Part shown: positions 27,671 to 35,541 of the stretch, in pieces
Numbering within the stretch: the first letter of the stretch is position 1
Layout of the letters: the number at the start of each line of letters is the position of its first letter
Assembly: GCF_008801925.2 (NCBI RefSeq)
Contig: NZ_CP062804.1
Location: 1,984,001 to 2,048,000 of the forward strand
Direction: 5' to 3'
Length of the DNA stretch: 64,000 bases
Origin: Cupriavidus basilensis
Lineage (GTDB): Bacteria > Pseudomonadota > Gammaproteobacteria > Burkholderiales > Burkholderiaceae
Notes under the pieces: model-generated
Seen by the model: the letters and a program-made list of their open reading frames with translations, nothing else
The model's database searches: none
Told to the model about the DNA's origin: nothing
Position numbers and translations under genes: made by a program

Positions 27671-28109
27671 TGCTGTTGGCCAGGTAGACCACGATCAGTA
27701 CATTGGCGATGGCCAGCCCGATGTGAATCGCGCTGGGATGCACCACCGCCTCGTACAGTTCCACCGGAATGTAGACCGCGCCCGACCACACACCCAGCCA
27801 TTTCGCCCACACACGCTGACGCCAAAGGCCGTAGGCCTCCGTGAGGCGCATGGCTGCGTACGTCGCGGCGGATCCGCCAATGGCCCACAGGCGCGCGTCA
27901 CTCGGATGGGCCATCAGCGACAGGAAAATGGTCGGGTAGCGGCTCCCCGGGTTCAGGTGCAGGCGGGCGACAATGGCCTCGGCCAGCGCCTGCGCGTCCC
28001 GGTGCAGCAGCGCAACCAGGCCCAGCCCCGCCAGGATCACCAGCACCCCCTTGGCGGCCTCGAACAGGGCGATGCCTTTCAGGCCAGCGCCTGTGCCTTG
28101 CTTTGCCAT
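27645..28109 (-). CDS. DUF2127 membrane protein
   Basis: A 154-residue small membrane protein with about four hydrophobic segments and the DUF2127 layout: an N-terminal KGIALFEAAKGVLVILAGLG helix and a later VWSGAVYIPVELYE segment. ATG 28109 is chosen; the longer frame runs over the opposite DUF3820 gene. Function is not known. Confidence 0.8.
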   Translation of the reverse strand: MAKQGTGAGLKGIALFEAAKGVLVILAGLGLVALLHRDAQALAEAIVARLHLNPGSRYPTIFLSLMAHPSDARLWAIGGSAATYAAMRLTEAYGLWRQRVWAKWLGVWSGAVYIPVELYEAVVHPSAIHIGLAIANVLIVVYLANSIRRNPASA

Positions 28110-28235
28110 CTTGCTTGTCCTCGTCAGCGGTAAGGTCAGGATCGTACCCCGGCGCGGCGGGCGGCGGCAAACCGGGCGCGGCGCGCTGGTAACATCCCCT
28201 GCCGGCGCCATCCGAGGCCCGCCTGAGGTCGCTCC

Positions 28236-28463
28236 ATGAATCCCGAACACCTGCCACTCCTGCTCACCCGCACCATGCCCTACGGCAAGTACAAGGGCCG
28301 CGTCATCGCCAGCCTGCCGGGCACCTACCTGAACTGGTTCGCGCGCGAGGGCTTTCCACCGGGCGAGATCGGCCAGTTGCTGGCCCTGATGCACGAACTC
28401 GACCACAACGGCCTGACCAGCCTGCTGGATCCGCTGCGCGGGCGCTATCGGCCCGGGACTTAG
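28236..28463 (+). CDS. DUF3820 family protein
   Basis: A 75-residue cytoplasmic protein with the family motif MPYGKYKGR followed by LPGTYLNWFAREGFPPGEIG. The family is widespread in proteobacteria, and one Pseudomonas member was described as quorum-regulated. Its role is unknown. It ends 21 bp before the convergent fumarase stop. Confidence 0.85.
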   Translation: MNPEHLPLLLTRTMPYGKYKGRVIASLPGTYLNWFAREGFPPGEIGQLLALMHELDHNGLTSLLDPLRGRYRPGT

Positions 28464-28484
28464 ACCGCCGGAGCGCAGCGGGCC

Positions 28485-29978
28485 TCAGCCCGCGACGATC
28501 CGATGAATCGACCGCCCTGTGGCATCCACCGCCACCGTGGCAGGCATGTCCTCCACCTCGAACTCATGGATAGCCTCCATTCCCAGTTCCGCGAAGGCCA
28601 GCACGCGTGCCTTGCGGATCGCCCGGGAGATCAGGTAGGCCGCGCCACCCACCGCGATCAGGTAGGCCGCACCGCGGCGGCGGATGGCCTCGATGGCCAC
28701 TGGCCCGCGCTCGGCCTTGCCAATCATCACCAGCAGGCCCGCCTGCTCCAGCAACTGCGGCACGAACTTGTCCATGCGCGTAGCCGTGGTAGGCCCTGCC
28801 GGCCCCACCGCTTCGTCGCCAACGGGATCGACCGGCCCCACGTAATAGATCGCGCGATTGCGCAGCGGCACCGGCAGCGGCTCGCCCGCGTCCAGCATGG
28901 CTACCAGTCGTCTATGCGCGGCATCGCGCGCCGTCAGCAGGCGGCCGCGCAGCCGCAAAGTCTCGCCAACCTGCCATTGCGCCACCTCCGCGGCATCCAG
29001 ATTGTCCAGGTCGACCACGCGCCCCGGCTTGGCGGTCAACGCGGCGGGAATGCCATCCCAGGTATCGGCAGGCGGTGGCTCGAGCCGCGCGGGACCTGAG
29101 CCATCCAGCTCCACCGTGACAAAGCGCGTGGCCGCGCAATTGGGAATCAGCGCCACCGGCAGCGTCGCAGCGTGACACGGCAGCGCGGCCACCTTGACAT
29201 CCAGCACGGTGGCCAGCCCGCCCAGCCCCTGTGCACCGATGCCGAGCGCGTTGATGCGCTCGAACAGTTCCAGCCGCAGCCGCTCGGTGTCGTTCGCGGG
29301 CCCCTTGTCGCGCAGCGCATGGATATCGATGGGGCTGAACAACGCGTGCTTGGCCGCGAGCATGGCCTGCTCCGGCGTGCCGCCCACCCCAACGCCAAGC
29401 ACGCCGGGCGGGCACCAGCCGGCGCCCATCTGCGGGATGGCGGCGAGGATCCAGTCGACCAGCGAATCGCTTGGATTGAGTGTGGCGAACTTTGCCTTGA
29501 CGTCGCCGCCGCCGCCCTTGGCCACCACCGTCATCTTGATGGTGTTGCCGGGCACCAGTTCCAGTTGCAGGAAGCCCGGGGTGTTGTCGCCGGTGTTGCG
29601 CCGCTCGCCCAGGGCCGAGCCAACCATGGTGGCGCGCAGCGGATTGGCGCTATGCGTGTAGCCCCGGCGCACGGCGGCGTCCACCATCTGCTGCACGGAC
29701 AGCTTTGCTGCGCCATCGCGCGCCGCAAAGCGCACGTCCATGCCCACGGTCATGAAAACCTGCGCCACACCGGTGTCCTGGCAGATCGGCCGGTGCGCCT
29801 CGGCGCTCATGCGGCTGTTGACCAGCAACTGCTCGATGGCATCACGCGCCGCGCCAGCGGGCTCGGCGGCAAAGGCGCGCTTGAGCGCCTGCACGAAATC
29901 GGCGGGATGGTAGTAGCTGACGTACTGCAGCGCGTCGGCAATGGTGTCGACGACGTCTTCCTGGAAGATCACGGTCAT
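28485..29978 (-). CDS. fumA: Class I fumarate hydratase ([4Fe-4S])
   Basis: A 497-residue iron-sulfur hydro-lyase that interconverts fumarate and malate. Three cluster cysteines fit the family spacing: Cys66 (ICQDTG), Cys188 (GAGWCPPG) and Cys280 (IPNCAATR). The C-terminal half has the beta domain with GPTTATRMD. ATG 29978 is chosen; the 33-residue upstream extension would span the operator and is unlikely. It lies 132 bp downstream of a GntR gene and shares an operator motif with the Bug gene beyond. L-tartrate dehydratase is a related alternative. Confidence 0.87.
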   Translation of the reverse strand: MTVIFQEDVVDTIADALQYVSYYHPADFVQALKRAFAAEPAGAARDAIEQLLVNSRMSAEAHRPICQDTGVAQVFMTVGMDVRFAARDGAAKLSVQQMVDAAVRRGYTHSANPLRATMVGSALGERRNTGDNTPGFLQLELVPGNTIKMTVVAKGGGGDVKAKFATLNPSDSLVDWILAAIPQMGAGWCPPGVLGVGVGGTPEQAMLAAKHALFSPIDIHALRDKGPANDTERLRLELFERINALGIGAQGLGGLATVLDVKVAALPCHAATLPVALIPNCAATRFVTVELDGSGPARLEPPPADTWDGIPAALTAKPGRVVDLDNLDAAEVAQWQVGETLRLRGRLLTARDAAHRRLVAMLDAGEPLPVPLRNRAIYYVGPVDPVGDEAVGPAGPTTATRMDKFVPQLLEQAGLLVMIGKAERGPVAIEAIRRRGAAYLIAVGGAAYLISRAIRKARVLAFAELGMEAIHEFEVEDMPATVAVDATGRSIHRIVAG

Positions 29979-30021
29979 GGCGGGGTGGGCGCAGCAGGCG
30001 GAACAGCAGCTGCGCGAATCA

Positions 30022-30039
30022 ATTATGTCTATACATAAT
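30022..30039. promoter_or_regulatory. GntR operator upstream of fumarase
   Basis: Inverted repeat ATTATGT-N4-ACATAAT, 44 bp before the fumarase start. It contains the same ATGT..ACAT core as the two palindromes upstream of the Bug gene, so one GntR-family protein probably binds both. Confidence 0.65.
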
Positions 30040-30110
30040 GACACGTCCCGCCACCGGAAAGCAAACCCCTTGGCCACCCGTCTCCAGACGATCCCCGGGC
30101 TGGCGAAAGC

Positions 30111-30839
30111 TCAGCCCTGACGCTGCAGCACCGTCGAATACGTGAAGCGATCGGCCGGATGCAGGCTCACCACCACTTCGAACAACCGGTCCGACTGGTC
30201 GAAATACCGCCGCACGAATTCCAGCGCATGCGCATCGGGCGCGGTGCCAAGCACCTGCGCGAGCGCAGCGGGCACGCCCACTGCCCGCACGGTCTGGCGC
30301 ACTTCCTTGACCAGGCGCCCGGTGGTCTTGCCAACCAGTTCGCTGATCAGGCCGGGATCTGTCTTGAGCAGCTTGCGGATCTTGGCGCCGTCCGCCGCCA
30401 TCACGTAGACATCGGACCATGACAACGGATGCGATGGCGCTTCGGGATTGGTACGCGAGGTCTCGATATGCAGCCAGCGCGAGCCCGGCGGGCAGCCTAG
30501 CCGGGTGGCCAGCTCGATGTCCAGCACGATCTCGCGCGCGCCGTGGATCACGCGCTGCGTCGCGGCGCCGTATTGCACCAGTTCGTCGATGGTGGAGAGC
30601 TTGGGCGTGTACTCGCTGCTGCGCGGCGCGGCGGCTTCCACCCGGGTGCCGGCGCGCTTTTTACGCGAGACCAAGCCTAGCTCCTGGATGCGCATCAGCG
30701 CCACCCGCACGGTGCCCCGGCTGACGCCGTGCTTCTCGGCCAGCTCCAGCTCGCCCGGCAGGCTTGACCCGACCGGATAGACCCCGCTCGTGATGTCGTG
30801 AATAAGTGCCTTGGTCAACTCGGCGTGGCGTGGCTCCAT
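30111..30839 (-). CDS. GntR/UTRA-family regulator
   Basis: A 242-residue GntR regulator. The winged helix has SLPGELELAEKHGVSRGTVRVALMRI. The C-terminal UTRA-like domain has WLHIETSRTNP and ends FEVVVSLHPADRFTYS, typical of the HutC group. ATG 30839 is chosen by comparison. It lies between two targets, each with a palindromic TATGT/ACATA site, and probably represses fumarase and the Bug gene until a dicarboxylate or related acid binds. Confidence 0.85.
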   Translation of the reverse strand: MEPRHAELTKALIHDITSGVYPVGSSLPGELELAEKHGVSRGTVRVALMRIQELGLVSRKKRAGTRVEAAAPRSSEYTPKLSTIDELVQYGAATQRVIHGAREIVLDIELATRLGCPPGSRWLHIETSRTNPEAPSHPLSWSDVYVMAADGAKIRKLLKTDPGLISELVGKTTGRLVKEVRQTVRAVGVPAALAQVLGTAPDAHALEFVRRYFDQSDRLFEVVVSLHPADRFTYSTVLQRQG

Positions 30840-30941
30840 GGGTTCCCTGAATGATCGATCGATGTGCCTGAGGCGTAGCAAATGCTAGCGCCTGGCGGCC
30901 CGCAAGCCAAGCGCAAAGGGTAAACGAGATGCGGATCCGGG

Positions 30942-31002
30942 TTGACGCTCGAGTGCCACACCCCTATAATATGTTTAAACATATGAACTATATGTACATA
31001 TA
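30942..31002 (+). promoter_or_regulatory. Strong sigma-70 promoter with two GntR palindromes
   Basis: TTGACG (30942-30947), 17-bp spacer and TATAAT (30965-30970) face the Bug gene. The 16-bp palindrome ATATGTTTAAACATAT (30969-30984) overlaps the -10 end and start site, and a second, TATATGTACATATA (30989-31002), follows. The arrangement is that of a repressor blocking a strong promoter. Confidence 0.8.
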
Positions 31003-31068
31003 AGCAGTACCGATCATCTCAAACAACCGATCAAGACAACCAAAACCACCTTGATGATGGAGACAACA

Positions 31069-32040
31069 ATGACCAAGCACCTGGGCGCCACCCTGGCCCT
31101 GTTAGCCCTGTCCACCAGTGCGCTGGCGCAAAGCTACCCCGCTCGCCCGATCACGTGGATCGTGCCCTTCGCGGCCGGCGGCCCGACCGATGCGCTTGCC
31201 CGCAATATCGCGGACCGCGTCGGGCGCGATCTGGGCCAGCCGGTGCTGATCGAGAACCAGGCCGGCGCCGGCGGCACCATCGGCGCGGGCAAGGCGGCGA
31301 AGGCCACGCCCGATAGCTACACCTTCCTGGTCGGACATATGGGCTATATGGCCGCGGCGCCGTCGCTGTACAAGAAGCTGTCGTACGACCCGGCCAAGGA
31401 CTTCGAGGGCGTGTTCCGCTTCCCCGATACGCCGCTGGTGCTGTTGGTCGGCGCGAACTCGAAGTTCAAGACCGTGCAGGACCTGGTCGCCTTTGCCAGC
31501 GCCAATCCGGGCAAGCTCAACTTCGGCAACGCCGGTGTGGGTTCCACCTCGCATCTGGTCGCCGCCATGTTCGCCCAACAGGCCAGGATCAAGGTGACCC
31601 CGGTCTCCTACAAAGGCGCCGGCCCGGCCCTGACGGACGTGATGGGCGGGCAGGTGGATGGCATGTTCGACCAGACCAACACTGCCCTGCCGCAGGTCAA
31701 GGGCGGTAAGGTCGTCGCCGTCGCGCAGACGGCGAAGCTGCGCGTGCCGCAGTTCCCCGGCGTGCCCACCGTGGCGGAAACCGTGGTGCCGAACTTCGAG
31801 GCATCCACCTGGTACGGCCTGTATGCGCCACAGGGCACGCCCAAGGACGTTATCGCCCGCAATTACGCCGCGTTCGCCAAGGCCATCGCCGACCCGGAGT
31901 TTGCGAAGAAGCTGGCCGACCAGGGCATCCAGCTGCTGCCGGACGCCGCCTACAAACCCGCCGCGCTAAACCAGCACACCGCGGCCGAAGTGGCCAAGTG
32001 GAAGGCCGTGATCACAGCGGCGGACATCAAGCTCGATTGA
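31069..32040 (+). CDS. Bug/TctC-type binding protein
   Basis: A 323-residue periplasmic binding protein. The signal peptide ends at ALAQ (residue 20), followed by SYPARPITWIVPFAAGGPTD, the family signature. Full length, ending IKLD. ATG 31069 has GGAGA upstream; two earlier ATGs in frame add only a few residues. It is under a strong promoter with GntR-type palindromes and is divergent from the GntR gene. Fumarase co-regulation points to a C4 or tartrate-like acid as ligand. Confidence 0.88.
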   Translation: MTKHLGATLALLALSTSALAQSYPARPITWIVPFAAGGPTDALARNIADRVGRDLGQPVLIENQAGAGGTIGAGKAAKATPDSYTFLVGHMGYMAAAPSLYKKLSYDPAKDFEGVFRFPDTPLVLLVGANSKFKTVQDLVAFASANPGKLNFGNAGVGSTSHLVAAMFAQQARIKVTPVSYKGAGPALTDVMGGQVDGMFDQTNTALPQVKGGKVVAVAQTAKLRVPQFPGVPTVAETVVPNFEASTWYGLYAPQGTPKDVIARNYAAFAKAIADPEFAKKLADQGIQLLPDAAYKPAALNQHTAAEVAKWKAVITAADIKLD

Positions 32041-32170
32041 TGGCGGCTCGGCGCACTCGATCAAGTCGAGTTCAACAATGGTGACCATTCCGGCATCTAA
32101 CGGCGTAGGTCCCGTGGTGACCAGTCCATTCTGCGTTGCCGCCGAGGCGTTGGTCCTCGCCCTTGAAGGG

Positions 32171-32398
32171 CCTGGTGTCCTGCAAGCTCTCAATGTTGAG
32201 GTTGCCTCCGACGCCGGCCACCACCTGCTTGCCGCCGGCGAGCGCGCCGCGCAGGGTGGTGTCGCCACTGGACTCCAGGGTCAAGCGCTCGCCAGCATTG
32301 ACGCGGGTGTTGCTCCAGGTGACGCCTTTGCCCCTGGAGCCACTGGCATTGGCGGTAATGTCCAAGGCCACTCCATCCTGACCGATACACGGCCACAC
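32171..32398 (-). pseudogene. Filamentous-haemagglutinin/CdiA-type adhesin fragment
   Basis: About 75 codons resembling the FhaB/CdiA repeat region: VTWSNTRVNAGERLTLESSGD followed by TTLRGALAGGKQVVA and GNLNIESLQDT. After that point the homology stops. No TpsB, signal or remaining repeats are present. It is debris of a very large contact-dependent toxin or adhesin gene, lying directly downstream of the DUF1911 remnant. Between it and the Bug stop (32041-32170) I see nothing else. Confidence 0.7.
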
Positions 32399-32407
32399 AA
32401 CTACAGC

Positions 32408-32875
32408 TCACTTGCCGAGCAGGTGCTGCAACCACCCTCGCGCAGGAGCACTTGGCTGGTCTGCAGCTACCGCATCAGGATACCGAGGGCTGCGACCATC
32501 CATCAGCAAATCGCCGGGGTAGTTGGGATGGTCAAGGCAGAGGCTATCGCCTATACCGAATGCCTTGGCGACAGCAACAGCCTCAATGCACCAGCGCCCA
32601 AAATATCCACTGTCTTCCAGTTGTTTGTCTCCCAGAGTGTACCAATACGGACGATCATATACTGCGGTAGCTCCTGACAGCCCTGGCCTTTCTGGTGAGC
32701 GATGCAATTCCTCATACCAATGCTGTACGAACTCTCTCAAGAGGTTGGCCTGTTTACTCGGCGGTGCCTCAATGGCTTTCAACAATCTGGCATAAGGACT
32801 TGCTTGGCAGACTTTCGTTCCGATCTTGCGATCTAACTGTCGTGTCGCTATGACCCGATCAAGCAGTGCATAGAA
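32408..32875 (-). pseudogene. DUF1911 (PoNi-type) immunity protein remnant, 5' truncated
   Basis: About 155 codons with the DUF1911 pattern: YARLLKAIEAPPSKQANLLREF, then SGYFGRWCIEAVAVAKAFGI and DHPNYPGDL. DUF1911 domains belong to immunity proteins such as PoNi, which neutralise PoNe DNase toxins delivered by type VI secretion. The usual N-terminal half is missing. The 22 residues before the domain in the longest ORF (start 32941) are out-of-frame coding from the adjacent broken gene, so the true 5' end is lost at a junction near 32870. Whether it is translated is unclear. Confidence 0.6.
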
Positions 32876-33437
32876 GGTTTTTGTTTTCTTCCTCTTTTGG
32901 TGATTGCAACTTTGCCTTGAGAATCGGTTAGACCTCGGCACGGGGGTTTTCGATCAGGCCGAATACGCTGTTGTCTCTACCGCCCTCTCCCAGCCCGTGC
33001 GCCAACAAAAGTGCTGATTCCAGCGTAGGCACCTTTCGCAGAAAGCTATAGGCAATGTACCTCGTGGTGCTGCTTGTGTTTGGGTCATCCGCGATAGCGC
33101 GGATTTCCGGCACGATGGCATTCTGTTGCCGGCGAACATAGGCATAAGCTTCATCCCACTGCTCGTGGTCGATCATTTGTGCCAGGCTAGGCATATTCGT
33201 TTGCTCCTGGTTGACTTGATCTTGCGCAGCCCATGTTTGTGGCAATGCAATGGTGCTGGCAAGCAGCAGGCTCAGGCAAAGACGCCTTGCCCAGCGTTGT
33301 CGGACGGTGGTGCCCATACGCTGCTCAACAGTTCGCGGCGGCGGAATCCAGCGAGGCGTCGGCTGCGAATCGTTACCGGCTGCCGGTTTGTTAGCCGGCT
33401 CGGGCGAGGGGATGCCTTGTGAGTCCATGTCGGCCAT
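32873..33437 (-). pseudogene. Third tandem copy of HEAT-like secreted protein, nonsense mutation and truncation
   Basis: A copy of the two following genes, open for 169 codons, then TAA at 32930-32928 where the other copies have TAT (Tyr after ENPRPEV). The alignable homology runs on in frame past the stop (PILKAKLQSPKEEEN) to about 32873 and then jumps into the DUF1911 sequence. So the copy carries both a point nonsense change and a deletion of its 3' half. It also lacks 24 bp near the 5' end relative to copy 2, an in-frame deletion between GCGTCGGCT direct repeats. Confidence 0.75.
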
Positions 33438-33442
33438 CTTGC

Positions 33443-34561
33443 TTACACGCCGGTCGTGACCGCGTAGGGCTCATCGGTCACCGTGTAGCCCAAGTCGCGC
33501 AGCTTCTGCTTGACCAGCTCGCGCTGCTCCTTGGAATAAGTCACGTCCTCCTCGATCTTGAACGGCACGTCGATGTTCAGCGTCTTGACAAGGATGTTCA
33601 GCGCGTAGTCGCGGGCGCGTAGATAGCGCAGTTCTTCGGGTGTCATGGCCGATTCGCTGCCATCCGCGTTATAGCGGCGCAGTCCGATATCCTTGATTTC
33701 CATCGGGTCGTTCAGCACGGGAATCAGCACTGGCACAAATTTCGGCGTGCGCCAGGCGCGGAACTGATAGAAGATCATGAGTGGGACTTCCTTCTTGCCG
33801 CGAACCCCCGAGCCTAGGGCGCGTGCCATCAACTCCATACTGCCGGGGTCGTCCAGCAGCGCGAGGCCGAAGACCGCGCCGACCCGCACTCCATAGTCCT
33901 TTGCTCCCACATAGGGCTTCATGTCGGCGATGCGCTGCTCCGGTGGCACGGGGATTTGCGCCATCGTGAGCAGGAGGTTCTCGTTTTCCTCCTCCTTTGG
34001 AGATTGGAGCTTTGCTTTGAGAATGGGATAGACCTCAGGACGAGGGTTCTCTATCAAGCCAAATACGCTTGTTCGACCGCCCCCTTTTCCCAAGCCTTGC
34101 GCCAGTAGCGTCGCCGATTCAAGCGTGGGAACCTTCCGCAGAAAACCGTAGGCAATTTCCATTGCGGTACCGCTCGTCCTTGGGTCGCTCACGATGGCGC
34201 GGACTTCCGGCACGATGGCATTCTGTTGTCGACGAACATAGGCATAAGCGTCATCCCACTGCTCGTGATCAATCATTTGTGCCAGGCTAGGCATATTCGT
34301 TTGCTCCTGGTTGACTTGATCTTGCGCAGCCCATGTTTGTGGCAATGCAATGGTGCTGGCAAGCAGCAGGCTCAGGCAAAGACGCCTTGCCCAGCGTTGT
34401 CGGACGGTGGTGCCCATACGCTGCTCAAGAGTTCGCGGCGGCGGAATCCAGCGCGGCGTCGGCTTGACGCCTTCGGCTCGCGTCGGCTGCGAATCGTTAC
34501 CGGCTGCCGGTTTGTTAGCCGGCTCGGGCGAGGGGACGCCTTGCGGGTCCATGTCGGCCAT
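33443..34561 (-). CDS. Tandem HEAT-like secreted protein, copy 2 (candidate immunity protein)
   Basis: A 372-residue protein of unrecognised family. A 60-residue Pro-rich start leads to a signal or anchor segment (CLSLLLASTIALPQTWA), then helical repeats resembling HEAT units (VGAVFGLALLDDPGSMELM), and a conserved end NIDVPFKIEEDVTYSKEQ. If translation begins at the internal ATG 34417, the N-terminus becomes a normal signal peptide, as in copy 1. Its stop lies 6 bp from the next copy. Position downstream of a putative effector protease suggests a periplasmic immunity or accessory protein. No family is claimed. Confidence 0.7.
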   Translation of the reverse strand: MADMDPQGVPSPEPANKPAAGNDSQPTRAEGVKPTPRWIPPPRTLEQRMGTTVRQRWARRLCLSLLLASTIALPQTWAAQDQVNQEQTNMPSLAQMIDHEQWDDAYAYVRRQQNAIVPEVRAIVSDPRTSGTAMEIAYGFLRKVPTLESATLLAQGLGKGGGRTSVFGLIENPRPEVYPILKAKLQSPKEEENENLLLTMAQIPVPPEQRIADMKPYVGAKDYGVRVGAVFGLALLDDPGSMELMARALGSGVRGKKEVPLMIFYQFRAWRTPKFVPVLIPVLNDPMEIKDIGLRRYNADGSESAMTPEELRYLRARDYALNILVKTLNIDVPFKIEEDVTYSKEQRELVKQKLRDLGYTVTDEPYAVTTGV

Positions 34562-34566
34562 CTTGC

Positions 34567-35541
34567 TTACACGCCGGTCGTGACCGCGTAGGGCTCATCG
34601 GTCACCGTGTAGCCCAAGTCACGCAGCTTCTGCTTGACCAACTCGCGCTGCTCCTTGGAATAGGTCACGTCCTCCTCGATCTTGAACGGCACGTCGATGT
34701 TCAGCGTCTTGACAAGGATGTTCAGCGCGTAGTCGCGGGCGCGTAGATAGCGCCGTTCTTCCGGCGTCATGGCCGATTCGCTGCCATCCGCGTTATAGCG
34801 GCGCAGTCCGATATCCTTGATCTCCATCGGGTCGTTCAGCACGGGAATCAGCACCGGCACGAACTTCGGCGTGCGCCAGGCGCGGAACTGATAGAAGATC
34901 ATGAGTGGGTCCCTTTTCCTGTCGCGGTTACCTGCACTCAGCGCACGCGTCATCAGTTCCATACTGCCGGGGTCGTCCAGCAGCGCGAGGCCGAAGACCG
35001 CGCCGACGCGCACCCCGTAGTTTTTTGCCGCCAGATAGGGCTTCAGATCGGCGATGCGCTGCTCCGGTGGCACGGGGATCTGCGCCATCGTGAGCAGGAG
35101 ATCCCTGTCGCCTTCTTTTGCAGGTGGTCGCATCTGCCCCTTCAGAATTGGGTAAACCTCGGGACGAGGGTTCTCGATCAGGCCAAGTACGCTTGCTTGA
35201 CCGCCTCCTTGACTAAAGCCTTGCGCCAGTAGCGTTGCCGATTCAAGCGTGGGAACTTTCCGCAGAAAGCCGTAGGCAATTTCCATCGCGGTACTGCTCG
35301 TTCTTGGATCGCTCACGATAGCGCGGACTTCCGGCACGATGGCATTCTGTTGTAGGCGAACATAGGCATAAGCTTCATCCCACTGCTCGTGGTCGATCAT
35401 TTTTGCCAGGCTAGGCATATTCGTTTGCTCCTGTATGACTTGATCTTGCGCAGCCCATGTTTGTGGCAATGCAATGGTGCTGGCAAGCAGCAGGCTCAGG
35501 CAAAGACGCCTTGCCCAGCGTTGTCGGACGGTGGTGACCAT
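34567..35541 (-). CDS. Tandem HEAT-like secreted protein, copy 1 (candidate immunity protein)
   Basis: A 324-residue homologue of copy 2, nearly identical over the last 110 residues and more variable in the middle (for example LGKGGGRTS against FSQGGGQAS). It starts MVTTVRQRW directly at the signal peptide (LCLSLLLASTIALPQTWA). The start overlaps the end of the metalloprotease gene by 46 bp, so the two are translationally coupled. This tight link is typical of effector and immunity pairs, but here it is inference. Confidence 0.75.
   Translation of the reverse strand: MVTTVRQRWARRLCLSLLLASTIALPQTWAAQDQVIQEQTNMPSLAKMIDHEQWDEAYAYVRLQQNAIVPEVRAIVSDPRTSSTAMEIAYGFLRKVPTLESATLLAQGFSQGGGQASVLGLIENPRPEVYPILKGQMRPPAKEGDRDLLLTMAQIPVPPEQRIADLKPYLAAKNYGVRVGAVFGLALLDDPGSMELMTRALSAGNRDRKRDPLMIFYQFRAWRTPKFVPVLIPVLNDPMEIKDIGLRRYNADGSESAMTPEERRYLRARDYALNILVKTLNIDVPFKIEEDVTYSKEQRELVKQKLRDLGYTVTDEPYAVTTGV

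Noticed and set aside
32876..32941. N-terminal 22 residues (MPRSNRFSRQ...) of the longest DUF1911 frame
   Set aside because: They are specified by copy-3 DNA in another frame; the copy-3 homology is clear here, so this is not a genuine N-terminus.
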